Shown in pieces: positions 37,101 to 48,008 of a stretch of DNA of 64,000 nt; position 1 is the stretch's first letter; each line of letters starts with the position of its first letter. The position numbers and the translations under genes were made by a program. Source of the DNA: Symbiodinium kawagutii (lineage: Eukaryota; Sar; Dinophyceae; Suessiales; Symbiodiniaceae); contig VSDK01009026.1 in the NCBI GenBank assembly GCA_009767595.1, forward strand, positions 373,491 to 437,490, given 5' to 3'. The notes below the pieces were generated by a model. It was not told where the DNA came from, did no database searches, and saw nothing but the letters and a program-made list of their open reading frames with translations.

Positions 37101-38459
37101 CTTGCGGCTCGATTGGTTTTGTCGAAGGATAGTTTGGTGCTACTGTGTTGCAGCAAGCAAACTCCACAGCCCAATGGATGTGGTTTTACACTATTTTGCA
37201 CTTACCATATCTTACCGTTTCAAAACCGGACTTGCAGATTGAGTTGTTTTTCCGATTTTTTTTGCACGCACGGTAGCTTTTCGATGGAATGCAGCTGTGT
37301 CACAGTCAATGGCGGAAACCGTCGCCAACACCTTCTGGTCTTTGGATTTAACTGCGCTAGGAATCACTACGACAGAACTCCAGCCCCAAAATGAATCTTG
37401 ACAGTCTTGGCTCTCGGCTCTCTCAAAGGCCATCTGGCCATGAATGGACATTAGTCAAATCAGAACAGATCTTAACAGGTGAACATCACAGTGGAGTCTA
37501 TGTTGTTGATAGGTTTGGATGTTCACCAAAGAATAGGACTTGACACGACTTGACTGAGGCCACTGATTCTCCTTTTCTCCTGGATCTATTGCTCCTGCTA
37601 TGCCGTGGCGCCTGACTTCGCTGCATCTTCCGCCACCTCCAGCACCAGCTGCTGAAGATCAGATTCCTCTCGCAAGCATTCGCAAACGGCGATGTAGCAA
37701 CTCGCGAACCTTCAGCAGCTCACAACAGGGCCCCATGACGTCTCTTTTTTGGGAGTCTGATGTGCTGTGGACACAGGAAGTTCTCCAAAATTGTTGCCTC
37801 CCAACTTCCAAGGCTTCTCATGGCCCATGTTGGATGAGCTTACCCTGAGGCAACCAAAGGCATGCCCTGAATGCCAAGCCACGGTGAGAAATCTGGGAAC
37901 CTCTTGCCACGCCTCAGAGGAAACTGCTAGCAACTGCTAGGGCAAGTTGCAGGGCGTGGAACATGGGGAAAACAAACACATGAGCAACAGGTATTGGTTG
38001 CTATATTGGCTATGTTTTGCATATGTTGCTATGACAGCTGTTAAATGCTATTTAGATCTATTTATGTTCACTGCCTCGAACCTAATACTAATGCACTCTT
38101 GGGTTTTGTGAATCTTTTGCCACTGCAACTTCGGCTGGGCCACGTATCCATGGGCCGCTCGATGCCGTGCTTCTTGCACAACTCCGTCAGCGTCTCTGGA
38201 CCTGAGATGACAGGTGATCATAGGTCCACCTGGGTGGTTACTGGTGGTGCTTGGTGGTTCGCTGTGAACCCACTGGTTGGTTGGTCAAACCACCTCACCC
38301 ACCAGGAGTGAACCCTTAAGCAGGGATGCACTTAGGAGCCAAAAGGTTGACACCAAAGACATGCTGTGACCTCCAACGTGTCCTCACTGTCTGCGTGTTT
38401 GCTGGGTGCCCCTGACGCATCGCACCCTCTAGGTGTAGGTGGAGTTCCTCAGTGCCCAT
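31123..38459 (-). CDS. Adenosine deaminase family enzyme, 11 exons
   Basis: Zinc-dependent hydrolase of the adenosine/adenine deaminase family (adenosine + H2O to inosine + NH3; purine salvage, usually cytosolic). Exons on the minus strand: 38459-38417, 38201-38144, 37709-37612, 36767-36645, 35476-35382, 33130-33056, 32421-32302, 32041-31939, 31487-31404, 31326-31264, 31205-31123. All phases agree, giving 945 nt and 314 residues; family members are usually 330-360. Signatures in order: ELHLHLEGAMRPETL (two zinc His), LVLEVAEDAAKS, FIVAAERHLPVE, IVGFGLHSAE, LPHAGE (zinc His and catalytic Glu), GARRIAHG (catalytic His), LDVCPSSN, GSDP. ATG at 38459 starts MGTEELHLH; an earlier exon is possible. 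Donors are mixed: GT, GC (after 37612, 35382, 33056) and GA (after 32302). Oddities are GSDP where the family has SDDP, and a shortened loop before it. The last exon is the least certain. Bacterial adenine deaminases share the motifs, so the substrate is not proven. Confidence 0.85.
31781..31872. mobile_element. Short inverted-repeat element (MITE-like), copy A
   Basis: Begins GTTCTGAAAGTAGGGGTAGC, continues CCCCAAATCATCCA and ends GGTTCCCCATTTTGAGAAAC. The end is the inverted form of the start seen in the copies at 54121 and 54794 (GTTTCTCAAAA). It lies in an intron of the deaminase gene. About 92 bp, no coding capacity. Confidence 0.55.
33492..35305. repeat. 99-bp tandem repeat array, about 18 copies
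   Basis: The word AATGATGATCATTGAA recurs every 99 bp from 33492 to 35274. Internal copies are essentially identical; the first and last are slightly changed. Each unit contains the perfect 16-bp palindrome AATGGTGATCACCATT, a doubled TTCACCTAGTGAT, and several GATC sites. All frames contain stops. The array fills most of the intron between deaminase exons 35476-35382 and 33130-33056. There are no unique spacers, so it is not a CRISPR array. Confidence 0.97.
36487..36580. mobile_element. Degenerate MITE-like copy
   Basis: GTTTCGCAACATAGGG followed by CCCCAAATCATCC matches the left end of the elements at 31781, 54121 and 54794. A clear inverted right end is not visible. It lies in a deaminase intron. 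Confidence 0.35.
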
Positions 38460-38469
38460 GGAGTCACCT

Positions 38470-39480
38470 TGTCTTTTTTGCTGTCCGTAAATCTGCCCCT
38501 CAAGAATTGAAGGTTCACATTTCCAAGATAAAACATGTCCAAGTATGGTGATCTAGAGAAGTGTCTGTCTTCATGGGTTGCTTCACAAAAAAGCAGCTGC
38601 AAAGACTTGGGGTGTTTATTGCATCTTCCAACAGGAAACCTGCCCCGTGGTATCAAACATGATCCAAACTGACCTTTAGCTTTCTAGCTTTTGGATCAGC
38701 AAGATGTTTCTCTTCTTGGTGCCAGGTTGAGCCATATACTGCTCAGCATCTACACTTTCAAACGTAGCCGCTCGTAGCCTAGTGACTCAAGTGCGGCAGG
38801 TCTACTACATTGACATCTTGTCCAGCTAGTAATAGTGGTGCAATCGTCAACATGCAACTCCAAGCTAACACAAATATAACGAGCTACTGAACAGGGTTGC
38901 TAATAGATCGCGGTGCATCAGCTCCTGTAATGGTGGTTCATAATTGCCCATGATTGTTCACTACTGTTTGAAAACTATCAATAGTGCTCAGGAAGGATGA
39001 ATGACGGAGCACTATGTTTATAGTGGATTTCAGTTGTTTAGGCTCGTTAATTTGCTTGAATAGCCCTATAGGCGAGGAACGTTCAACTACTATGAGCGAG
39101 ACTTGTTGATAACACTTGATACTGGCTAGAAGCAAATCATGTTCCATGACAGTGGATGCTGGTTTATATTATAATGGTTGATCATCGACCTACATAGATG
39201 CATTTAAAACAAATGCATGAAACAATATCAACTTATACATTCACAATTGTATACATGTTCACCTGATGCCTTGTCACCGACGTATCAAGCAATGCCGACC
39301 ATAGTCATAAGGGTCTGTGATGAGCTCTGGATGTTGAGCGCCCAGTTGCTGCTTTCGGCAAGCTTGCCAAGCAGCGCCCCATCTGCGCCATACCCGTGCA
39401 CGCCACGGGCGCAGTGCGAATGGTCTGGGTGAAGCTTCACTTTGATCTGAGATATTTGGGGAAGAAGATTGATGAAAATG
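38470..39480. other. Upstream region of the deaminase gene
   Basis: Mostly simple sequence. A patch at 39330-39430 is open on both strands (minus: GYGADGALLGKLAESSNWAL). No TATA box or other promoter signal was recognised, as expected for a dinoflagellate. Confidence 0.35.
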
Positions 39481-39486
39481 AGTCTT

Positions 39487-39747
39487 TCATAGTCTTTCTG
39501 CTATATCCTGTTTGAAGAAGATGAGTCTCTCTGATCCTGGTCGAAAGGTGAGCTCATGACGCCAGAATGCTTTACAAACAACTATGTGGTTCAAAACAAT
39601 TGACTCAGCGTTGGCATATGCCTGCTGTGGATTTTTGACACGAAGAATCCACATGGCAAACTTGAACGATCTCTTGTTTAAGCAACTTGGCAGTTGTGAG
39701 ATCAAGCCGACACTGGCAGCTGGCAGCGGCCAACATAGGCACATCAA
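39487..39747 (-). CDS. Open frame of 86 codons, unknown
   Basis: The minus frame reads KRSFKFAMWILRVKNPQQAY, ANAESIVLNHIVVCKAFWRH and RPGSERLIFFKQDIAERL to a stop. Residue mix is protein-like and strand matches the neighbours, but no splice sites fix its edges. A plus-strand GTGAGC donor-like site at 39550 is a warning. Confidence 0.35.
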   Translation of the reverse strand: MMCLCWPLPAASVGLISQLPSCLNKRSFKFAMWILRVKNPQQAYANAESIVLNHIVVCKAFWRHELTFRPGSERLIFFKQDIAERL

Positions 39748-39984
39748 ATAGGCAGTGCCAAATGCCTTTCTTTTTGCGTTCAGGTGCTTGTGTGGGTGTC
39801 AGTCAATTTCTGTAGACGCCTGCAAACTTGTTCAAGCCGTAGGTTTGATCATACCCCGGAGATGGCTGATCAATTTGCTGTTCATATCTCTGATGATTAT
39901 GCTAATGTTCATAACGGAGATGGCTAGTGTATGTTTGATACTACCATATCTGAGGCTAATGCCCCCCAAAATAACAACCATGAC

Positions 39985-41962
39985 AAGATAGGCCCCCTGC
40001 CAGCCATCGCTTCGATGATGTCAGCAGACTCCCCGGCTTTCACTTTGAACCTGGCGGGGCCTGTCTCACCTGGGAGCTTCACTGGGGCCTGGGTATCACC
40101 AAGTCCCAGCGTTGATGGATGGCCTGGGTATCACCAAGTTCATTTACCTCAAATGAACATTTTCAAGTTGATGATTGAGGATCAAATTGCCTCAAATGGA
40201 TCAACATTCATTGGATCCGAGATTTCTAGCATTTTGGCAGTCCACCCCCTTTTTGCTCTCAGGTCACAAACTCAACATCTTAGCTCACAGTGAGTGGTTG
40301 TGACTTGCTATCTGCTTGATGTGTCCGTTGCTGGCACCTGTCGATGCGGGACTTCACAGCATCGAGGGCGATCTTCAAGACCTAGTCACCAGTGGACAAA
40401 AAAGACTCAGGAAACCACTGCCTCTGGAAAAGATGAGGATCGCATACCATGAAAATTTGGGTGTCCGTGAATTGGGGAACCCCGAAATGAGCATGTTCCT
40501 TTCTGATGTTCATGTTTTGGGTTGGTGGCATGATACGCGTATACGACTCCAAATTGCATCCAAGCTGCGATTTCATTCAAGTTGCGAATTTTCGGGTCAT
40601 TGATTCAAAATAGCAGTTTGTTATCCTCCAATCTGGTTTGGTACTTAGATGTACATCCCCATTGAGAGACTGGTTGCCAACCATGCTTATCAGGGTTGTA
40701 TATGGCTATATCCCATAGTTATCAGATTACTAAGCCAGGTAATATCCTACCTTATCCCACAGTCATAGTGGTTCCTTATGGCTCCTAACCATGTTTCTAG
40801 GGGTTATATCCGACCTTCTCAGGTTCCTTACCACGTCTGTATCCCAGGGACCGACCCCCAGGCCCTGCACATCGTAACTGCTACAGCTCACCCGGCCTCC
40901 CCTCCGATGCCAGAGTCCCAAATGCCCTTGAGGCAGTCCAACACCTGGGGGCGATGCTGTGAATCAGAAGACTTTCCAACGAAAGAAATTGTTGGGGTCA
41001 ACGAATGATGATTGGAAAGGGATGATGATGATTGGAAAGAAATTGTTGGGGATGATTAGTTGACCCCAACGAATGATGATGATCTTTAATGTAGTCATGA
41101 TGATTGTTGGGGAGGCTTCCTAACAACATCAAGAAATTGCCCAAACCTTCTTGTCTCGGATGACCCGGCCGTAAGACTGGAGGCTTCCAACATGGAGATA
41201 TCCATGTAGATTCCTGTGTACCCCCAGTTATTACCAACACATATGAACCGGATTTGCAGCTGCGCAAAGACCCAACCCCAGCAAAGACCCAACTGGAGGG
41301 TAAGCATAGTTAGGGTAACCATAGTTAGCCATTGTCGACTACTATCCCCATAGGCAAGCATTAGTGTCAACACCAATGTCAAACAATTCTCATCAACAAC
41401 TGTAATCCACTAGTATCAATATGTACAACCAGTGCCAGCCATTGGCATGACCTACCAACCAGTGCCAACCACCTGCTGGTTGACATCTAAGGTTGCCACC
41501 ACCTGGCGCAAGCGGTGCTGCTCTTTCTTCTTCAGCTGGTCCTTTCGGAAAGGCAGGAGCAGCTGTCACTGCTCAGCTGATCAGGATGATGGAAGTTAAA
41601 ACTCACGGCGAACAAAAGGTTGGTCATTGATGGTTGATGAAGATCAATGACGGAGAATGATGGTTCATGATGGTCGAGGATTATGGTTTATTGATAACGA
41701 TAAGGAGTCAATGAATGTTCATATTGGGAAGTGATGATCATTTACGATGGTCAAAATTGTGGCTTCTTCCTCATAAAGGGGGCCAATGATGATAGTCAAT
41801 GATGGCTGATGATCGCAATGCCTTTTGGCTAAATAGTGATTGAACACAATCTCAAGAAACACACAAACAAACACAGCGAAGGAGTTGTTCCCGGCTCCTT
41901 GCAATCGTCGTCCCTGGGCTGACACTCAGCATTTGAAAAGATGTCGCAATATCTGCCTCCTC
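39985..41962 (-). CDS. Multi-exon gene, unknown function
   Basis: Minus-strand exons, most with matching phases: 41962-41873 (ATSFQMLSVSPGTTIARSRE), 41562-41503 (LLLPFRKDQLKKKEQHRLRQ), 41213-41147 (NLHGYLHVGSLQSYGRVIRD), 40944-40892 (VLDCLKGIWDSGIGGEAG; acceptor CGCCCCCAG|G, donor GTGAGC), 40564-40537 (LDAIWSRIR), 40381-40338 (VLKIALDAVKSRID) and 40069-39985 (RFKVKAGESADIIEAMAGRG). The run 41213 to 40338 is in phase throughout; a short exon is missing before 41213 and another before 40069. No domain recognised. Orientation is the same as the deaminase gene downstream. Confidence 0.5.
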
Positions 41963-42450
41963 CTAGTCCTGTGCCTTTTCTTGTTCCATCTTCTTCCCAA
42001 AGTGTCATGAGCATTGCGTGAAAAATTGTGAGAATCACTGTGCTCATCCCTGCTCCATTTTACTTCGCAGCGATGCAGCCAGGGCCAGGTTCTGTCTCTG
42101 TAGCTACGGCTGATGCCTCTTGGCCTCGCCATGAACAGGGACTCAGCTCAGTTGTCATGGTATATACTTGGAGGACAGCTCCCAATCCATGGTGTCTAAG
42201 AATGGCTACTGGTCAGTAGTGGCTCAAAATGGTATAGTCAACAACGGCTGACAATTATCCAGAATGAACACTTCATCATGCATATAGATGTATGGTGATC
42301 TCCCTTCAAGCATGAGTGGTTTACTATCGCGCATTTCGCTATCATTCATTTCGAGGATGATGCTATGACACAAGAGAAAGTTTTTTGAACATAGATGCAT
42401 GATGTTCGCAAGTTACATCTGCAATTTCCGCCCAACTTTCCCGCCTTCAG

Positions 42451-42548
42451 AGAAACCTTTCCGATTTTGGGCTCCTTTCCAAACGCCACGGTCAAACGAC
42501 GTCCCGCTGGAAACCCGCTGGGGACGTTCCACCGCAGACGATTGACAG
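42451..42548 (+). CDS. Exon candidate on the opposite strand
   Basis: Between TTTCCCGCCTTCAG and GACAG|GTGTTT the plus strand reads RNLSDFGLLSKRHGQTTSRW then KPAGDVPPQTID (phase 0 to 2). The minus strand also offers an exon here (GRRLTVAFGKEPKIGK between TTTCCAG and GTTTCT). Neighbouring genes are on the minus strand, which weakens the plus call. Confidence 0.33.
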
Positions 42549-42559
42549 GTGTTTGAGCG

Positions 42560-43490
42560 CATTCTGCATGCATGTTCGTGTTCATAATGGTCAAATGGCA
42601 CCTTTATTCGGGGTAGATCCATACTAATAAACTCCCCACATCTTGATGGTGAAACTATTTCATATGGATCTGCCATAATGAGAGGTTGTACAAACCTTGA
42701 TTGAAGCAACCCATGTTGTTGGCCGTGCATGGCTAGTAGCTGCAGGGTTATTATATACTTCCTGCCATTAACCATAATTTACCACCAATTTGAGGGTACA
42801 CAGCAATATGCAATAATCATCAATAATCATTCCTCCTTCTTTGTTGGCTGCAACTGGACGGCGCATTGTGTTCATCCCACCAATCCTCTCACATCTGTCC
42901 ACAAAGGATGGTATTCCCACAAAATGGCGGTTGACCCACGCAAAATGATCGTAATTTGCTAGGTTGAATGGACCTGGATCACCTTTTCCAATCTTTTTCA
43001 GCTGGATCATCAGGAGTATCCCCAAGGAGCCCCTTGTACCAGTAGCTTAAGGGGCATCGCAAGTGCAAGCCCAGGGATTATGGCCAATCGAAAAGAGCTT
43101 TTGATACGACGAAGGATAGGGGTTCCATGGGATTCATGATGGTAATTATCATAGAGATTACAGTAATCTAATGACCGTCCTAACCATCCCTCCTTGATGG
43201 CTAAGAATCAAACATATTGATATGGTACATACATATATGTACATATTCATTATATGAATCCCATTAAATCTGTATATGAATCCCAAATGCACTAGAACGT
43301 GTGCCCTAATTTGATCTCCTCTTTGATCACAGTGTGCTCATCTTTCTGGATCTTCGCATCGCTTGCATCGCTTGGCACCTTGCCTTCTTCCAGTTCCTAG
43401 CAGCGCCGTGATCAAGCACCACCTACATGTGGTAATCCGGCACATGGAGGTTTCCCAAATTGGTGCCATCAAATCAACGAAGCAAATGCA
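42560..43490. other. Noncoding stretch
   Basis: No exon-like patch with splice sites. Contains ATACATATATGTACATAT near 43230 and ordinary intergenic words. Confidence 0.4.
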
Positions 43491-43499
43491 ACAACTAAA

Positions 43500-44534
43500 T
43501 TATATAGTATAGGGATTTAGGGGGTACATTCGCTTTCTTAAATATGTACTCTCATGACTAGTCACACTATCAGAATTCTCCAGTGTGGCTAACACACTCC
43601 GCACTGGAGAGGAGAGTCTATCATCTTGAGGAAAAAATGAACATACATCATCTTTTAGCATTACCTCCTCCGAAGAGTTTTCCAAGCAGTTTCCAAGCTC
43701 CAAAAACCATAGCACGTCATAGCTATCCCAACAACAAACCCTACTGCAGACCCCGCAACGATGAGAAACCAGATAATGGTGGGGTGTCCCTCATCGCTGA
43801 GGTTCCAACTCGCTTTAACTCCTGCAAGCTGTTGGACGGATCCAGCTCGCTGGTGGGACAAACCATCCAATGCCCGGGGTTTTATCAGTGTAGATCCATC
43901 ATTAAAAGGCGGGACCTATTGGTGCAAGCTCGACAAAAGCTATCATGAACTTCTCTGCATTCCACACTCTTCCTCGGTCCAAGTATTTAGAAGAGCTCCC
44001 TCAATGAAAAAGGACAAGAATGAATGTCATCAACAGTCATCAAATCACAAACAGTTTGTGTCAAGTTTGCTGAACATGTGCTACTTCAGGATCCATACCC
44101 GGAGCCATACCCTACTGGCCATGGCAGCCGTGGCGACCTTGATGCTGTGACTCTCCAGCTATGCGATCCCCAGCTTCCCGTTCTGCCTGCAGGAGCTTGT
44201 CATATCTCGAGCTGCCTGGCGTGATCAGCTGGACCGCTGCTGGGATATCCCCCGTGCCGCTGGTTATGGGAGATCCAGAGATCTAGATTTTCCACCCCCA
44301 TCTTTTGACGGTAACAAAAGTTGGTTAATCTTAGTTGGCCAATTCACTGATCATAGTGCTTGATATTGGTTGATATTAGTTGGTATTCGTTGGTGATTAC
44401 CCATCGTTAGATCACACGCGGCAAGCCATGGTGCAACGCAGCTGGATCTTCCATCAGACCGGGCACTGAGGTGACCAACGTTCGCTGTAGACCAGACCCA
44501 GCAAAAGGAAGACCAGAAGGCGCGAGAGCGGCAT
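43500..44534 (-). CDS. Probable secreted/type I membrane protein
   Basis: Exon 44534-44480 starts with ATG and reads MPLSRLLVFLLLGLVYSE, a convincing signal peptide, ending at GAAC|GTTGGT. Exon 44239-44138 (AVQLITPGSSRYDKLLQAER then EAGDRIAGESQ) and exon 43999-43916 (SSSKYLDRGRVWNAEKFMIA; acceptor TCCTTTTTCATTGAG|G) follow in phase 1. From 43915 a shifted frame reads VPPFNDGSTLIKPRALDGLS and then a membrane helix TIIWFLIVAGSAVGFVVGIA followed by basic RRR and a stop at 43661. A third frame continues to 43500 (SSEEVMLKDDVCSFFPQDDR then SPVRSVLATLENSDSVTSHE), like a cytoplasmic tail. A 52-nt intron could explain the first shift. The second is unexplained and may mean decay, a sequence error or a missed intron. 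Confidence 0.5.
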
Positions 44535-44539
44535 CGCCT

Positions 44540-44990
44540 GACCCACGACCACCGGTGCCATCCCTGGGTGCGATGCCTTCACTGTTTGGTATGAATCCAA
44601 ATCAGCGGGCCCCCGAGGGAGTATGAAATATCATGACCAGTTCTGAAGAGAATCATCGTTTTTTTGCAGTGCATTGACATGGTGGAGTCCGTCTACCGTA
44701 CGATTCAAACATGAATGATTGATCTCTGGACATGAAATGTTCTGTAATATATGTATAATATAAAAATATCTATTTTGCGCCAAACTAATACATTCTATCA
44801 TACATAAATATATGAAAATTATTTAAACACATTTTGATTCAACAGTCTGCCGGAACGTTCACATATGCTACACATCTGATCTGAATGAAAAGAGTACTTG
44901 ATCCTCTTACAAGCTCGATCCTGTTCTGAAGGGTCACCCTGCAACGATGAGGTGAACATCTGCGTGCCATCAAGACACGGCGAATGATGT
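44540..44990. other. Upstream flank, AT-rich in part
   Basis: 44730-44840 is AT-rich with no supported gene. The patch 44410-44640 is open on the plus strand (PDPAKGRPEGARAASPDPRP) opposite the signal-peptide exon; I favour the minus reading. Confidence 0.35.
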
Positions 44991-44999
44991 GCTTGACAG

Positions 45000-45086
45000 G
45001 CAACGAAGTCACAGCCGATCTTGCTGACTTGAGCCGAGAACTCCGCAACGCCGAAGAATTTCTTGCTGTTTTCAACCCACTATGCG
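45000..45086 (+). CDS. Exon candidate, helical
   Basis: Reads NEVTADLADLSRELRNAEEF then LAVFNPLC between GCTTGACAG|G and TGCG|GTCACG, phase 1 to 1. The minus strand is open and basic over the same bases. No family recognised. Confidence 0.35.
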
Positions 45087-45589
45087 GTCACGCGTATTGT
45101 GGCCTTCTGGCTCCACTCCTTGCAGCGATGTTCATGAATAATTACTGCATACAATGTATATGCAATTGCAAATGTAATTTGGGAATTTGCTCCTGTGTTG
45201 TTGAATTGCGTTCTATCTAGCGCTTGGCTGTATTGAACTAGATATAACTGCTTTTGCCGCTGACTGGCGTCAAGTTTGTTCTCCTGCCTTCCTTCCCTTT
45301 CCGTAGTTTTGCTGTCGGAATTGTGCATACAAATGTACGAGCAAGGGATCAAGTCCCTAAGCACTTTGGTTCGCCTGAAAGAATACCCAAAAAATGAACC
45401 AGAATCGATCCCAGCTGGCTTATTCACCTTGATACATCTTGATGCGTAGATTCTCAAAATGGAAAAACCACAATCTTTGCGATTCTCTAGAAACAAGTGG
45501 GGGTCCTGAACCTTGGAAAAATCCAACTGAACTACATCTGTCAAACACCTGGTAGAAGACTCAAACTGGTTCCTTGGAAGTATTTTCAC
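45080..45589 (-). CDS. Open frame of 169 codons, unknown
   Basis: An ATG-started minus frame without stops. It includes RNQFESSTRCLTDVVQLDFS near the start and KTTEREGRQENKLDASQRQK in the middle. No repeat, domain or clear splice site. It may be a single long exon, a retroelement remnant or chance. Confidence 0.35.
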   Translation of the reverse strand: MKILPRNQFESSTRCLTDVVQLDFSKVQDPHLFLENRKDCGFSILRIYASRCIKVNKPAGIDSGSFFGYSFRRTKVLRDLIPCSYICMHNSDSKTTEREGRQENKLDASQRQKQLYLVQYSQALDRTQFNNTGANSQITFAIAYTLYAVIIHEHRCKEWSQKATIRVTA

Positions 45590-45591
45590 TG

Positions 45592-45735
45592 TCAGTTGCT
45601 GATCTGAGATTCTGACATCATTTTCTTGCTGGGAACACCCAGCCTCCTCCTTGGGGTCGTCAAATCCTGTGGAGGGACTTCCAGGGTCGCTACCACTGCG
45701 GACCGTCTTCTAGGGCGGCTAACATCGAATCGGAC
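45592..45735 (-). CDS. Terminal exon candidate
   Basis: After CGGCATCAAG|G in phase 0 the minus strand reads VRFDVSRPRRRSAVVATLEV, PPQDLTTPRRRLGVPSKKM, and stops at TGA (47 residues). The plus strand is open too (KWEPFHEKGEEQLRFSWELF just to the right). Strand preference follows the neighbours. Confidence 0.36.
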   Translation of the reverse strand, partial: VRFDVSRPRRRSAVVATLEVPPQDLTTPRRRLGVPSKKMMSESQISN

Positions 45736-45939
45736 CTTGATGCCAAGAGTGACACTGTTGGAGACCAAATGGGAACCGTTCCATGAAAAGGGCGAAGAAC
45801 AACTTCGATTTTCATGGGAACTCTTTGTTGAAGAATTTCATCCACATATCAACCACTATGAATCAGTCCACTATGAACCACTATTGACCATTAGTAGCCA
45901 CTGGTATGTACCACCATTAGTCCAAATACCAGTATGAAC

Positions 45940-47111
45940 CACTAGCATTCACCACCATTCACCATTATTGACCAAACCAAACTCATTATTAACAATTATG
46001 GTAGTAGTTAATTATATCGAATTATTAACCACTATTGGAACTACTAACTCAATATTCACTAGATACCATTGTTGACCAAAACTAACTTACTAACTACAAT
46101 TACGTAGTTTGACTAACCATTATTTTTAGTCATTAGTCACCATTATTGACCATATTGCTAAATCATTGTTGACCACTATTAGTTGAGAGTTCTGACTAAT
46201 TACGTATAAAACAAAGTCACTAATGATGTATAGATTCTAGTCGCTAATAATGTACGCAAAGGTCACAAATCGCGTACAAACAGGCGTCCACAATCTAGTA
46301 CGTTATTAGTGGACACGCTTATTATTAGTTGCCATTGCCATTAGAAGTTCCAAACATCGGACTTTGGAACGCACTATCGTGCTGGCCTTCACAGCAGCGA
46401 GGAGTGTGTCACGAAGGGCATAGACCTCAGAGCGGCTGCGACCATACCAAGTAGACACATGGCCACAAGGGGATATCCATGACCCCCAGCATCTCAATTG
46501 TTTTTTGGAATCTGCCACTAATTGTACACACCTCATAACTCCATATTTTATCTTATAGTTCTGTATAGCTTCATACACCCAGTGCTATCAGCTCTTTGGA
46601 GACTAGTTGGCGAAACCTCGAGACTTGGGGCACGGGACAAACGCGCTCTATGGGCAGCATGAAATGAATCCAACAAGTTGATCTCGGGGATCTATGGGTC
46701 CCCATTTGGTCGGGGAGAATCCAGATGGCATGCTGGAGATGGCTACGGCGTTTTTGGATCAAGCCCAGTCTTAACTGATGGAGATAGTGTAATCCCAGTG
46801 AAGGGTTTCAGCAAAAAGGACAAAACAGGTAGATTCGGGAGGGAGGGCACCGGCACAGACCTAAAATCCTACTCAAATAAGTACGGAGGTAGATAGTTAG
46901 GTAGATACATGCGTGACTATCTACTAACACTCATAGTGGGGTAGATATTCAAGAATTCAAAAATCTTGTGACTCTGATTTTTCACTGAGCTTCTGACATC
47001 ATCAGTCTTCTTCGCGACAACTTCAAGCTCCTCCACCTTCGTCCAGTGTGGGACTGCGGATGTGTAAGTCCCACGGCCTGAAATAGTGGGTAGTAAATGG
47101 TTTGTAAAGAA

Positions 47112-47161
<50 letters not shown>

Positions 47162-47680
47162 TAGATTGACTAGCAACCATAATGACGATCATGATGGCTA
47201 CTATTTTACAACATGTAATCATCATGGTTGATGAATATGATATTCAATGAATAAGTACATTCCAATGGTGATAATCATGGATGATGGTTGATAAATAATG
47301 CTATCCAAACGAATGGTGCACGTGATGGTTGTACAATGATGGTCACAATGATGGTTGATAAATAATAATGAGATCATCTCAATGATGGTGTCATATCATT
47401 ATAATATGGCCTAATAGCGGGCACTAGTCACTAGTGGTTGACCTAGAAATTAGAGTCTCTCTCAAAATGTTTCAGCGGAGGGGTAAGTGGCACCATTTCT
47501 GGGCATTCTAATATGGGGCTAATATCCACAGCTTCCTAAGCTCAACTCCATGTGGACAAAATCAGAGTAAGGCCACGCACGGGAATTCCTCAGTGTCCTA
47601 CTGAAGAACCTTGAGAAAAGGGAGAGTGAATCTATCTGAATCTTGCATCTTGCTATTTGTTAGTGCCATGATGTCAATGT
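45940..47680. other. Noncoding with ambiguous islands
   Basis: 45900-46280 is a run of ACCATTATTGACCA/TTAGTCAC words. 46310-46450 on the minus strand reads SRSEVYALRDTLLAAVKAS, and 46600-46770 is open on both strands. 47240-47430 is GATGGTTGATAA-type sequence. I do not call a gene. Confidence 0.35.
47112..47160. repeat. (ATG)16 microsatellite
   Basis: Pure trinucleotide run. Confidence 0.95.
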
Positions 47681-47681
47681 A

Positions 47682-48008
47682 CTACTTGCTTCTGTAGCAA
47701 GGTAGACATCCAGCTACTCGACCAATAAAATCCAGCTGCCTTGCCTTCGTCTTACTGACCTTTGCCAGGACCATGATGTCTTTGGTTGCTTCAGCCTCGG
47801 CTTGTAGAAAGGAAATGCATAGCAGCGAACCTTCTGAGGGTCGAACTGCTTCTGGTCTCTCCCTTGAATGGACCCTCAAAGACATGGTACACAAACCACT
47901 GAAAGGGAACTTAGACATAATGCAAACTTCATGATCCATACGTTTGTTTATGTTCTTCTTAGAGTAGGTGTGCTGGCAACGTCTCACGAGCATCATGCTC
48001 AATGGCAA
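47682..48008 (-). CDS. Ambiguous coding island
   Basis: The minus strand is open for 108 codons to a stop (ISFLQAEAEATKDIMVLAKV). A second minus frame reads QFDPQKVRCYAFPFYKPRLK. The plus strand reads MHSSEPSEGRTASGLSLEWT up to a GTACAC donor. At least one is coding, but I cannot say which. Confidence 0.33.
   Translation of the reverse strand: MPLSMMLVRRCQHTYSKKNINKRMDHEVCIMSKFPFSGLCTMSLRVHSRERPEAVRPSEGSLLCISFLQAEAEATKDIMVLAKVSKTKARQLDFIGRVAGCLPCYRSK

Noticed and set aside
42451-42548. Protein kinase activation loop (SDFGLLSK)
   Set aside because: The DFG triplet is not followed by an APE-type segment and no HRD loop precedes it nearby.
44138-44239. V-ATPase subunit G (YDKLLQAEREAGDRI)
   Set aside because: The resemblance is short, and the exon joins in phase to a signal-peptide exon, which does not fit a cytosolic V-ATPase subunit.
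46306-46450. Copia RNase H (SRSEVYALRDTLLAAV)
   Set aside because: Only a vague match to the SSTEAEYxAL block; no reverse transcriptase or catalytic residues nearby.
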